DNA of 15,450 nt from Prevotellaceae bacterium (lineage in GTDB: Bacteria; Bacteroidota; Bacteroidia; Bacteroidales; UBA932): contig JAIRLT010000067.1 in NCBI GenBank assembly GCA_031259225.1, positions 1 to 15,450 on the forward strand, in the 5' to 3' direction. Below the pieces are notes generated by a model. That model saw only the letters and a program-made list of their open reading frames with translations, did no database searches and was not told the origin of the DNA. A program made the translations under genes and the position numbers. Of this stretch, positions 1 through 7,754 are shown in pieces; positions within the stretch are counted from its first letter, which is position 1, and each line of letters starts with the position of its first letter.

Positions 1-285
1 CCCCTCGCTGCAATTTTTTATTCGCTGCCAATTTCATACGTTTGGTTTTCTAAACATATAGAAAAGCGAAACGTGAACTTTAATTTATTGCTTTTGAAGG
101 TCTGGCTTCCTGTATCGAAAATAAACCAAAATCCACGTTTTTTGAGGATATACAGTTCTATCGATACTTGAAATTAGCCAGATTTCAAAAGCTGAACATT
201 GCAAATAATAAATTTGCTTTTATAAAAAAAGAACATGTTTTAATGCCACAAATGTAGCAAGATTTTTTTTATCTGCAAATTTTTT
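1..285. other. AT-rich gene-free left end
   Basis: I see no gene, tRNA or clear terminator here. The stretch is strongly AT-rich with several T-runs (about 264-271 and 281-287) and lies downstream of prmC. A small inverted repeat with 6-bp arms GCAAAT/ATTTGC and a 5-base loop sits at 201-217. A chance match to the TAnnTTTG box lies at 209-216 on the plus strand, but no plus-strand gene follows it. Confidence 0.5.
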
Positions 286-1170
286 TTACAAGTTGCGGTT
301 ATTATTTGAACTTACCTCCCGTTTGCCGTGTCCTGTGCAGCGTATCATGCGGTCTTTGCCGTTCAGGTCTTTGCGCAGCTCGACGGCGGCAAAGCCGGCG
401 GTTTCAAACAGGACTTTTGTTTCGTTGCCCAATGCCTCGTTGATTTCCACAAAAACGGTTCCGTTATCTTGCAAATGTTGTCGGGCAAGGCGCGCGATGG
501 CGCGGTAAAAGACCAGCGGGTCATTATCGGCGACGAACAATGCCTGCGGCGGCTCGTACAACAACACATTTTTGCTCATTGCCGCTTTTTCGCTGTGTCG
601 CACATAAGGCGGATTGCTGATGATGCAGTCTGCTTTTTTGTCGAACGGCATGGTAGAAAGTACATCGCAGTGGAAAAAATGAATTGCCGCATCATTCTTC
701 GCGGCATTGCGCTGCGCCACTTCCAACGCTTCCGGCGAACAGTCGCAGGCATATACTTCTGCGGAGGGAATGATTTTTTTCAGCGCAATAGCGATACACC
801 CGCTGCCGGTACACAAGTCAAGGACAACCGCCTGCTTGCCGGCGCTGCCGGCTGCCCACGCTACCAGTTCTTCTGTTTCCGGGCGCGGGATTAATACGGC
901 GCCGGATACTTCCATAGGAAAACCACAGAACAATGTCTCGCCCGTTACGTACTGCAACGGTCGATGCGCAAGCAAGCCGGCAATTGCCGTTTGCACTTGT
1001 TGTACTACTCCGGGGGACAGTTCTGTTTCCGGGAAGGCATACAATTGCGTGCGCGACAATTTCCCGAAATGCTGCAAGACCGCATACGACAACGCCCGCG
1101 CTTCTTCTTTTGAATAGAGCGGCTGCAATTGCCGCTGCGACTGTTCATGCAATTGTGCAACAGAAAACAT
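286..1170 (-). CDS. prmC: Peptide chain release factor N5-glutamine methyltransferase (PrmC/HemK)
   Basis: This cytosolic enzyme methylates the glutamine of the GGQ motif in release factors RF1 and RF2, using S-adenosylmethionine, and so supports efficient termination. The 294-residue protein has the helical N-terminal domain (about 1-90), the PRPETE motif at 95-100, the SAM-binding stretch LDLCTGSGCIA at 117-127 and the diagnostic NPPY at 186-189, which contacts the substrate glutamine. Length is normal for the family. The family's usual end is near residue 279, and a 15-residue tail rich in Asn follows. It starts at ATG and ends in TAA. It is the last gene of a minus-strand run, 71 bases after the interrupted secreted-protein gene, with a repeat-bearing spacer between them. 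No separate promoter was recognised. Confidence 0.96.
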   Translation of the reverse strand: MFSVAQLHEQSQRQLQPLYSKEEARALSYAVLQHFGKLSRTQLYAFPETELSPGVVQQVQTAIAGLLAHRPLQYVTGETLFCGFPMEVSGAVLIPRPETEELVAWAAGSAGKQAVVLDLCTGSGCIAIALKKIIPSAEVYACDCSPEALEVAQRNAAKNDAAIHFFHCDVLSTMPFDKKADCIISNPPYVRHSEKAAMSKNVLLYEPPQALFVADNDPLVFYRAIARLARQHLQDNGTVFVEINEALGNETKVLFETAGFAAVELRKDLNGKDRMIRCTGHGKREVSSNNNRNL

Positions 1171-1241
1171 GGAATGCGAGATTTACAGGTTTAGGCGGAC
1201 GCCACTGCGCTTGCCGCCACTTACGACTTACGACTAAATAA
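1171..1241. repeat. Spacer with composite AT/GC short repeat
   Basis: Read on the minus strand, this spacer has a short tandem TAAGTCG-type oligomer (plus-strand positions about 1220-1236) followed at once by a GC-rich segment with two GGCGG/GGCGT blocks (about 1193-1219). The same two-part design recurs in other spacers of the window (see 3415-3460, 7108-7255, 13232-13275 and 14757-14790). Confidence 0.45.
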
Positions 1242-3404
1242 CTAATAATGGTAGTAAATTTTATTATCGGCAGAAATAATCAGGTAATATGACGGGCTTT
1301 TTTTCGCTGCATCCTCGTCCGGCAAGGCGTCCTTGACGGCTATCATATCTACATATTCATTGCTGATTTTAGATACGTACAATGGATAATACGAAAAAGG
1401 CGCGTCGAAAATTTCTTCCGTCAAGCGCCGACCATCGGCGTCTACAATGGCAACGAAGGCAACGGTTTTCTTATCGCCGGCAGAGAGGCTGTTGCCCGTT
1501 GCACCGGTCAGTTCGCTGCAAGCGCCGTAAATGTACAGTTGGTCGTTTGTTTTGATAATATTCGATACATAACCGTTGAAGGGCACGTCTATTTCCCAGT
1601 CATTGGACAAGTCGGATTTCAGCCGGAACACTTGCAAAGCGTCGCTGCTGCTGTCGTAGGGCAGGAGTGAATTGCCTTTGAACGCGAGCAGGAAAGTTTC
1701 ATTGATGTCGTCGTACATCAATTTGCGGGGAACGGCTGTAGCAGCCAGTTTGGTATTCTTCCTGACCGTGCCGTTGGCGTCTAACAGGTACAGGTAATTT
1801 GCCGTTTCATTGTCATTACCGGCAGCTATGACAACCGCAAAGCCGTTGTCTGCCTGTGTTGCCAGCAGCCCCCTGTTTTTTTCACCTTTTTTATCGAACA
1901 ACTTTACCCATTCAATCGCGGTATTATCGTTCAGCAGGGCAGCGAAAGCGGTTAGCTCTGCCGCTTTATTGACATACGAACCGGTAACGAAAATCTTTTT
2001 ATTCGGTAACACTGTTTTTGCATGAATGAAGTAGCCGGCGTCGCCGATCTTGCCGGGCGTGATGAGCGTGGTGTAGAAAGGTTCGTTTTTATATTCTATT
2101 TTGTCTGTTGCGCCGGCTTCCGGCAATTCCAGCACATTGTCCTTATAGATGTCCAATGCCTCATGCAGGAACAAATCGTTGCTTGCCGACTCGTCTTTGA
2201 GGTACGCCTTAAATCCGTCAAAACCCTTGTAATGGGTTTCAAAAAACGCGCGGTATTTCTTCACCGCTTCCGGCGTTGTTTTGCCTGTTGTCAGGTGCAG
2301 GGCGCTATCCACCGCTTGCTTTTGGGTGATTAACTCAAAGTAATAGTCAGGCGATTTTGCAAAACGGTGTACTGCCGGCAAACTTTTATCCACCACGTTG
2401 CCGGCATGGTGATAGCGCAGGTTGATTTTTGCTTCCTGATATTTCAAAAACGGCGCTACGACCGAGTTAAAGTCATATTGGTAAATTTTATTTATCACCA
2501 GCGGGTCTATTGCATAACCGCCGGAAGCATCGCCCGCATTGCCGGAACGTTCGAGGCGGGCAATATTCGCTTGGTACACTTCTTCCGCTTTCCGGTAGAG
2601 GAAAGCGATGTCGGTCGTCAGCACCTTGTTGAATGCATCAACCCATGACCTAAAATCCCATAACTTTACTGCTTTTGCAATAAAATTCGCAGCAGTCAGC
2701 CCGTGCAAGCGGTATTCCGTAATCGGCGACAGCGAATAATTGATTTTATACCCTGCCATTGGGTAGTTTTCCAGCGACGTTTTTAATGCCCCTATATAAT
2801 ATAGTGTGGTATCAAAGTTGGTTTGCAGGTCGGCAAGGTTTTTCTTCAACGCATCGTCCACCAAAAAATACAAATCGTTCAGGCGGCTGTTTTGTTCGTT
2901 GATGTTGCCGAATGTTTCAATACACGCATTGTATTTATGAATGCCGTTAGTAAGGTATATTAAATTCTGTTCGAATTGTTTTTTATATTCCGCCGCATCC
3001 GCCAACCGGTCTGTTATATCTTTTTTGATATTTTCGTAAGTCAAAGCGCCGGATACTCCTTGATAATAGGAACCGTTTTTCTTCGCCTCCTATTCGTCGA
3101 AAAAGTGCAACGCCAGCGACAGGTAAGTAGTGGCGTCGGCAATACATTGTGCCGTGTTCTGCGATTGCAGGAAAGGATCGTACTGGCGCATCATTTTCTG
3201 GGATATCAGTCCCATCTGGTAGTAGCCATTGACATTTACGAAGTCTTTGGACGTGGTCGCCGACTGGTAATTGAACAATGTTTGGAACGCTTCATAGTCT
3301 TTCATTGTTTTGATTGTCTCGTACACATCCTTATATTTCGGTTGTCCTACGGCATACAAAACCGCCGATTGGAGAAACATACAAATGATAAATTTCCGTA
3401 TCAT
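1242..3404 (-). pseudogene. Secreted protein of unknown function, interrupted by an in-frame TAG
   Basis: Codons 1-104 (3404 to 3093) begin with ATG and a good signal peptide (basic MIRK, hydrophobic core, cut near residue 20). They end at a TAG at 3090-3092. The same frame then stays open for 615 codons to a TAG at 1242-1244, giving 720 codons if the internal stop is ignored. The downstream piece has no ATG near its start; its first possible start is a TTG at 3044, without a ribosome site, and the next Met is about 95 codons in. The sequence across the stop (FFDE, stop, EAKKNG) reads as continuous protein. I therefore read it as one gene broken by a point change. The N-terminal half looks helical and the C-terminal half is rich in beta-strand-like segments, possibly a propeller. 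I do not recognise the family. It follows the PD40/OmpA gene by 81 bases and may act with it at the cell envelope. A sequencing error is the main alternative. Confidence 0.8.
3090..3092 (-). other. In-frame TAG codon interrupting the 720-codon gene
   Basis: This is codon 105 of the secreted-protein gene. Upstream and downstream pieces share one frame, so a single substitution (for example from AAG, CAG or GAG) explains it without an indel. Other genes in the window end in TAA or TGA; only this gene also ends in TAG. Confidence 0.85.
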
Positions 3405-3485
3405 AATTTTTGATTTCTAATTTTCAATTTCTGATTTCTGATTGGCTGGCGCGCCAGCCTCGCTAACCATTACTTTCATGCTTAA
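3405..3485. repeat. Spacer repeat with 16-bp perfect palindrome
   Basis: The spacer between the two envelope genes contains short repeats of the form TTTCTGA/TTTCTAA (about 3413-3443). They run straight into GGCTGGCGCGCCAGCC at 3444-3459, a perfect 16-bp palindrome. No T-run follows on either strand, so it is not a convincing intrinsic terminator. It matches the AT-module plus GC-module design of other spacers. Confidence 0.6.
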
Positions 3486-5531
3486 TTATTCAATGATGCG
3501 TATTTCCACGCGGCGGTTTTTGGCGCGGTTTTCCGCAGAATTATTCGGCGCTACGGGTTGCAGTTCCCCGTATCCTTTTGCTTGTAGGCGTTCTTGAAGA
3601 ATAGCATTTTCCGTCAGGAAATTCACTACCGACGCCGCACGTTTATTCGACAACCGGAAGTTATGTTCATTGGAGCCCACGTCATCGGTGTGCGCAGCGA
3701 TTTCAATCCGGATAGCGGGATTATCGTTCATAAATTTTACGATGCGGTTGAGTTCCGCAAACGATGCCGCATTCAATTCCGCCGAATTGGTTTCAAAGGT
3801 AATATTATTGAAAACCATTTTCGTCTGCGTGGTCAGCGTATCCATAATGATGTCCAGCGTTTCGGGACGGGCGGTTTCAAAATTCAAACCGGTATTAAAG
3901 TACGTGAACCCTTTTTTCGTTACGTTCAACTCATAACTGTCGTTGGTGCGCAACGAGAGGACGGGATGCCCGCTCCCGTTGTAGCTGACCAATGCCACAC
4001 TGCTTTCATCGCGCTTCAGGTTTGCAATTTCAATATCCACCGGCAAGATAGACGCGCCGTCGCTGTTCGTAACATTCAGCGTAAGTGTTTTCCGGGCTGC
4101 CTGCAATTCGAGGCTTTTCTCGAAATTACTATACACTACATCGGTGCGCAAGTCGAAATACGTTTCGTAGGGCTTAAAGTTTTCGCTTTCCACGCGGATT
4201 TTATAGTTACGCCCAATATCCAGCCGGCAATTGTATTTCCCGGTCGATACGTTCTTAATACGTTGCCGTTCCACCGGCTGCTGCGTCAGCGAGTCGGACA
4301 GCAGGACAGCCGGCGATACGGGATAGAACAGCTCGTTGTCATAAATATTCAGTTCCAAATTCACGTTGTCGAACAGCGCCACGTCGAAAGTGTCCTGCCA
4401 TTCGCTGCTGTTGCCGGTCAAGTCTTTGTAATAAAAAGTATGGGAATAATTTTCTTTGGAAAAATCAATTTTATAGAATGCGCCTCTCGTCAGGATAATC
4501 GAATAGCGCCCTTCGTCCGTTGATAGGAACTCGCCTTTGGTGACGGACGTAACGGCGTCCTGCACGATGATTTTTGCTTCAACCGGTTGTTCGGAGTACA
4601 AATCCTTTATCCCTCCCGACAAGACAAAGGTCTTGGCAGGTTTGACGTCGGAAGGCAGGGGTGTGGCGTATATTTTTTGCGGTTGTTTTTTTGATTTTTT
4701 TACTTTGGTGGTAAACAAAAAATAATCGCCGGCGCTGTTCAACATCGGCGACAAATCGTCGTTGTCCGTATTCAATCCATCTACATACACCGGGTAGAAC
4801 CAGTTGTTCTCGTCAATCCGGCGGGCAAAATAGAGGTCGTAGTCATCGCCGGACGTTTTCTTCCCTTCCTTGTCCACGCCCACGCGCCGCGACGCGAAGA
4901 GCAGTATCGTGTTGTCGGCGCAGAAGAATGGCGTTTCCTGGCATCCGGTGTTAAATTCATTAGGCAGGTATTTTGGACCTGTCCATTCACCGTCCTTGTT
5001 TTTCTCGAATAACAGCAATTCTTTGCATGTTCCTTCTTTTTTATTGACCGGCTTCGCCCGCAGGACGAACAGGGTTTTATTGTCCGACGAGATGGTCGGT
5101 GAAAATAAATCGGCGTCTGCCGAAACGGGTTTACCCACACGTTGCGGCGCGCTCCAGCCCTGTTTGGTTTTCCGGGCGGAGAAGATGTCGAAATAATCGG
5201 TATTTATTTTGGCATGGAAATAGAGTGTTGTTCCGTCGTGGTTAAACGAGAAACCGCCCACTTCCTGCCCTGTTTCGGCAATCAGTTGGTTGATGTAGTC
5301 AAACGGCGCGGGGGTTGTCCAGGCGTCATTGTCCCGGTGCGCTTCATAAGCGGTGAGGGACGTTCCGTCGCCGGACAGGAAGACCAAGTAGTTCCCGCCG
5401 GGTGTCAGCGCCGGGTATTTCACCGGCGTTTGCCATGCAGGAAAAATATCCTGCACTGCAATATCCTGCGCCAGCAGCCCACAGGCAGCTTGTGCCAGCA
5501 GCAGGAATACAATAATTTTTTTATACAACAT
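3486..5531 (-). CDS. PD40 repeat / CRD / OmpA-family outer-membrane protein
   Basis: This is a predicted exported, peptidoglycan-anchored envelope protein of 681 residues. From the chosen ATG it has a signal peptide (MLYKK, hydrophobic core, cut near AQ at about 21-22). A PD40/TolB-like beta-propeller region follows over about 30-300, with repeated motifs such as FSPTISSDNKTLF. Carboxypeptidase-regulatory/beta-sandwich segments span about 310-560. A C-terminal OmpA domain spans about 574-681, with the peptidoglycan-binding pattern TDDVGSN...LSNKRA and the NRRVEI end. A TTG nine codons upstream (5558) is in frame but overlaps the promoter box, so the ATG at 5531 is preferred. The domain order resembles PorE of the type IX secretion system without its N-terminal TPRs, but I cannot assign that role. 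Several unrelated Bacteroidota envelope proteins share this layout. Confidence 0.88.
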   Translation of the reverse strand: MLYKKIIVFLLLAQAACGLLAQDIAVQDIFPAWQTPVKYPALTPGGNYLVFLSGDGTSLTAYEAHRDNDAWTTPAPFDYINQLIAETGQEVGGFSFNHDGTTLYFHAKINTDYFDIFSARKTKQGWSAPQRVGKPVSADADLFSPTISSDNKTLFVLRAKPVNKKEGTCKELLLFEKNKDGEWTGPKYLPNEFNTGCQETPFFCADNTILLFASRRVGVDKEGKKTSGDDYDLYFARRIDENNWFYPVYVDGLNTDNDDLSPMLNSAGDYFLFTTKVKKSKKQPQKIYATPLPSDVKPAKTFVLSGGIKDLYSEQPVEAKIIVQDAVTSVTKGEFLSTDEGRYSIILTRGAFYKIDFSKENYSHTFYYKDLTGNSSEWQDTFDVALFDNVNLELNIYDNELFYPVSPAVLLSDSLTQQPVERQRIKNVSTGKYNCRLDIGRNYKIRVESENFKPYETYFDLRTDVVYSNFEKSLELQAARKTLTLNVTNSDGASILPVDIEIANLKRDESSVALVSYNGSGHPVLSLRTNDSYELNVTKKGFTYFNTGLNFETARPETLDIIMDTLTTQTKMVFNNITFETNSAELNAASFAELNRIVKFMNDNPAIRIEIAAHTDDVGSNEHNFRLSNKRAASVVNFLTENAILQERLQAKGYGELQPVAPNNSAENRAKNRRVEIRIIE

Positions 5532-5555
5532 AGCAGTATCTTTCAAAATATTGTA

Positions 5556-5563
5556 CAAATATA
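5556..5563 (-). promoter_or_regulatory. Bacteroidota -7 box (TATATTTG) for the PD40/OmpA gene
   Basis: TATATTTG on the minus strand matches the TAnnTTTG consensus exactly and lies 24 bases upstream of the ATG at 5531. No good -33 TTTG was found at the usual distance. It overlaps the alternative TTG start, which argues against that start. Confidence 0.6.
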
Positions 5564-5630
5564 ATTAAAAGATTACAGACTTTCATGCAACAAATGCCGC
5601 CGGGATATTCAAGCGGAAAAAATATTTTCG

Positions 5631-5638
5631 TACCTTTG
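5631..5638 (+). promoter_or_regulatory. Bacteroidota -7 box (TACCTTTG) for pepD
   Basis: TACCTTTG matches TAnnTTTG exactly and ends 23 bases before the pepD ATG. With the box at 5556-5563 it forms a back-to-back promoter pair in the 130-base divergent spacer. A -33 element is not evident. Confidence 0.6.
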
Positions 5639-5661
5639 CTATATATCCTTAAAAACGAACA

Positions 5662-7107
5662 ATGATGAAAACATTAACTCCCTCCCTTGTATTTGCCTAT
5701 TTCATGGAAATATGCCGTGTGCCGCGCCCGTCGAAACACGAAGAAAAGATTATCGCTTACCTGCTCTGCTTTGCAGACAGCCACCGCCTGCCCGCCTGCC
5801 GCGACGCCGCCGGGAATGTGCTGATAACAAAAACAGCTACCGCCGGCATGAAAGAGAAACCCGTTGTCATATTGCAAAGCCACGTGGATATGGTTTGTGA
5901 GAAAAATGCCGGCACGGAGCATGATTTTTTCAAAGACCCCATTCAACCTTATATCGACGGCGGCTGGATAAAGGCGCGCGGCACCACGCTCGGCGCGGAC
6001 TGCGGCATTGGCGTAGCCGCGCAACTGGCATTGCTCGCGTCCGAAGATATACCGCATGGTCCGCTGGAATGCCTCTTCACGGTAGACGAAGAAACCGGGC
6101 TCTCCGGCGCTGCCGCCCTGCAACCGGACTTCCTGTCCGGAAATATCCTGCTGAACCTCGACTCCGAAGACGAAGGCGAATTATTTATCGGCTGTGCCGG
6201 CGGCATGGATACGGTCGCTACTTTCACCTCCCGGCTGGAGTCGCCGCCGGTAGGAGCGGTGGCGTTTACCGCCGCCGTTAGCGGACTTGCCGGCGGTCAT
6301 AGCGGCGACGACATCAATAAACACCGCGCCAATTCCAACAAATTGCTCGCCCGCTTCCTCTGGCAGGCGCAGCAGCAGTGCGCTATCCGTTTAGCGCATT
6401 TCGCCGGCGGAAACCTGCACAATGCCATTCCGCGCGAAGCCGCCGCCATATTTACGGTGGACAAAAAAGCCGCCGGCGCTTTGCAGCAACTGTTTGCACA
6501 ACATGCCGGCGAAATCGAAAACGAATGGAAAACCGCAGAGCCAAACATGGAACAGACTTTGAAAGAAACCGCGCTGCCTGCGCACGTTATCGACCAAAGC
6601 ACGCAACAGCGCCTGCTGAATGCGCTCTACGCCTGCCCGCACGGCGTTATAGCCATGAGCCACACGATAGAAAACCTCGTGGAAACATCCACCAATTTGG
6701 CGTCGGTAAAATTCACGGAAGACAACAAAATCATTGTGGCAACCAGCCAGCGCAGCGCCATCGAAAGCGCCAAGCGCGATATGGCGCGCATGGTCGAAGC
6801 CGTTTTCGCGGAAGCCGGCGCAACGGTTACGCATGGCGACGGCTATCCCGGCTGGACGCCCCGTCCCAAATCGGCGATTTTGCAGACAACCGTTCAAGCC
6901 TACCGCACCCTCTTCCACACGGAACCGAAAGTAAAAGCCGTACATGCCGGGCTGGAATGCGGTTTATTCCTCGAAAAATATCCGCATTTGGATATGGTTT
7001 CCTTTGGACCCACTATTCGCGGCATGCACACGCCCGACGAACGCTTGGACATAAAAAGCGTGCAAAAATTCTGGGATTTACTGGTAGAAGTCTTGCAGAC
7101 GGTATAA
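5662..7107 (+). CDS. pepD: Aminoacyl-histidine dipeptidase, M20 family (PepD)
   Basis: This zinc metallopeptidase is expected to cleave dipeptides such as Xaa-His in the cytosol; it has no signal peptide. The 481-residue length is typical. Metal and catalytic residues of the M20C family are in place: His74 and Asp76 in SHVDM, Asp113 in LGADCGIG, Glu143 and Glu144 in DEETG, Asp167 in NLDSEDEG, and a C-terminal His456 in RGMHTPDE. HSGDDINKHRAN marks the dimerisation (lid) domain. Two adjacent ATGs (5662 and 5665) could both start it. It is the only plus-strand gene, driven by its own promoter and convergent with the ddl end of the long minus-strand run. Confidence 0.96.
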   Translation: MMKTLTPSLVFAYFMEICRVPRPSKHEEKIIAYLLCFADSHRLPACRDAAGNVLITKTATAGMKEKPVVILQSHVDMVCEKNAGTEHDFFKDPIQPYIDGGWIKARGTTLGADCGIGVAAQLALLASEDIPHGPLECLFTVDEETGLSGAAALQPDFLSGNILLNLDSEDEGELFIGCAGGMDTVATFTSRLESPPVGAVAFTAAVSGLAGGHSGDDINKHRANSNKLLARFLWQAQQQCAIRLAHFAGGNLHNAIPREAAAIFTVDKKAAGALQQLFAQHAGEIENEWKTAEPNMEQTLKETALPAHVIDQSTQQRLLNALYACPHGVIAMSHTIENLVETSTNLASVKFTEDNKIIVATSQRSAIESAKRDMARMVEAVFAEAGATVTHGDGYPGWTPRPKSAILQTTVQAYRTLFHTEPKVKAVHAGLECGLFLEKYPHLDMVSFGPTIRGMHTPDERLDIKSVQKFWDLLVEVLQTV

Positions 7108-7358
7108 GGTAAGCCGTTTTTAGCCGTAAGCCCTAAGCCGACCGGCGCAGTTTCCTTGTCTGTTATTCATTATTTATTATTTTAGTCGTAAGTCGCGACA
7201 GGCGCCCCGCCACATTTATTATTTTAGCCGTAAGTCGCGACCGGCGCCCCGCCACCGTTTCCCTTTCCGCCGTTTCCCCTTTGGAGGTCAGGGCAGGGGA
7301 CTTCCTCATCCGCAGGATATTCACCCTCGTCCGTAGAATATTCAGCCCCATCTGCGGG
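7108..7358. repeat. Convergent spacer, left part: oligomer repeats and degenerate 21-bp units
   Basis: Just after pepD there are short TAAGCCG-type oligomers (about 7110-7141). A 42-bp direct tandem duplication follows. Then at 7295-7358 come units that look like decayed copies of the 21-bp repeat, with periods of 21 bases and one extra G at 7358. On the minus strand these decayed units read PADGAEY, STDEGEY and PADEEVP, continuing the heptad pattern. Confidence 0.6.
7172..7255. repeat. 42-bp tandem duplication
   Basis: Copies at 7172-7213 and 7214-7255 abut exactly and differ at two positions (a T/C and an A/C). Each has an AT-rich start, a TAAGTCG-type oligomer and a GC-rich GGCGCCCCGCCAC end, so each is one composite spacer element. 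The unit length is exactly twice 21. Confidence 0.85.
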
Positions 7359-7736
7359 GATGTCCCCCAGCGTCGTGCGGATATCCCCCAGCGTTGTGCG
7401 GATATCCCCCAAGGTCGTGCGGATATCCCCCAGCGTCGTGCGGATATCCCCCAGCGTCGTGCGGATATCCCCCAGAGTCGTGCGGATGTCCCCCAAAGTC
7501 GTGCGGATATCCCCCAGAGTTGTGCGGATATCCCCCAAAGTCGTGCGGATATCCCCCAGCGTTGTGCGGATATCCCCCAGCGTTGTGCGGATATCCCCCA
7601 CAGGCGTGCGGATATCCCCCAGAGTTGTGCGGATGTCTCTCAGAGTTGTGCGGATGTCCCCCAGAGTCGCGGGGACGTTCCCGCAGGACGCAGGAAACCC
7701 AGCCGCAGAGGGAACACCCCAGCCACGACTGCGCAC
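7224..7736 (-). CDS. Possible heptapeptide-repeat protein (RTTLGDI)n
   Basis: This is a 170-codon frame opened by GTG and closed by TAA. It has a Gly/Pro/Ala-rich start (about 1-20), fifteen heptads (about residues 22-126, twelve exactly RTTLGDI) and an acidic then Gly-rich tail. Because 21 is a multiple of 3 the array is open in every frame, so length alone is no evidence. However, only in this frame are all sixteen deviations from consensus among those twelve units silent (Thr, Leu and Asp synonyms). The Leu/Ile spacing of 3 and 4 resembles a coiled-coil heptad, although Gly and Thr would weaken a helix. There is no signal peptide and no clear ribosome site. It lies 18 bases beyond ddl, in the same frame, and could be co-transcribed with it. 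It may be non-coding; I do not know a function. Confidence 0.35.
   Translation of the reverse strand: MRSRGWGVPSAAGFPASCGNVPATLGDIRTTLRDIRTTLGDIRTPVGDIRTTLGDIRTTLGDIRTTLGDIRTTLGDIRTTLGDIRTTLGDIRTTLGDIRTTLGDIRTTLGDIRTTLGDIRTTLGDIPADGAEYSTDEGEYPADEEVPCPDLQRGNGGKGNGGGAPVATYG
7359..7673. repeat. 21-bp minisatellite, 15 tandem units
   Basis: There are fifteen uninterrupted units of exactly 21 bp. Each begins GATATCCCCC (GATGTC in some) and ends GTCGTGCG or a close variant. Two neighbouring units (7422-7463) equal the consensus, and others differ at four columns only: 4, 12, 13 and 16. The outer units (7590-7610, 7632-7652, 7653-7673) carry more changes, and a decayed unit continues at 7674-7694. 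This fits arrays that are renewed in the centre and decay outward. There are no unique spacers, so it is not a CRISPR array. The array gives the minus strand a G5 run every 21 bases. Confidence 0.97.
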
Positions 7737-7754
7737 CGGTGCAGCGGACGCCGT

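Noticed and set aside
3090..3092. Reassignment of TAG to an amino acid in this organism
   Set aside because: No other gene in the window has an internal TAG, and this gene itself ends in TAG. A point mutation or sequencing error is simpler.
3444..3459. Terminator at the 16-bp palindrome
   Set aside because: No T-run follows it, and it matches the GC module seen in other spacers.
3594..4523. A 309-codon plus-strand frame opposite the PD40/OmpA gene
   Set aside because: It is antisense to a well-supported domain-bearing gene and shows no recognisable protein features.
7359..7673. CRISPR array
   Set aside because: Units are contiguous with no unique spacers, and no cas gene is nearby.
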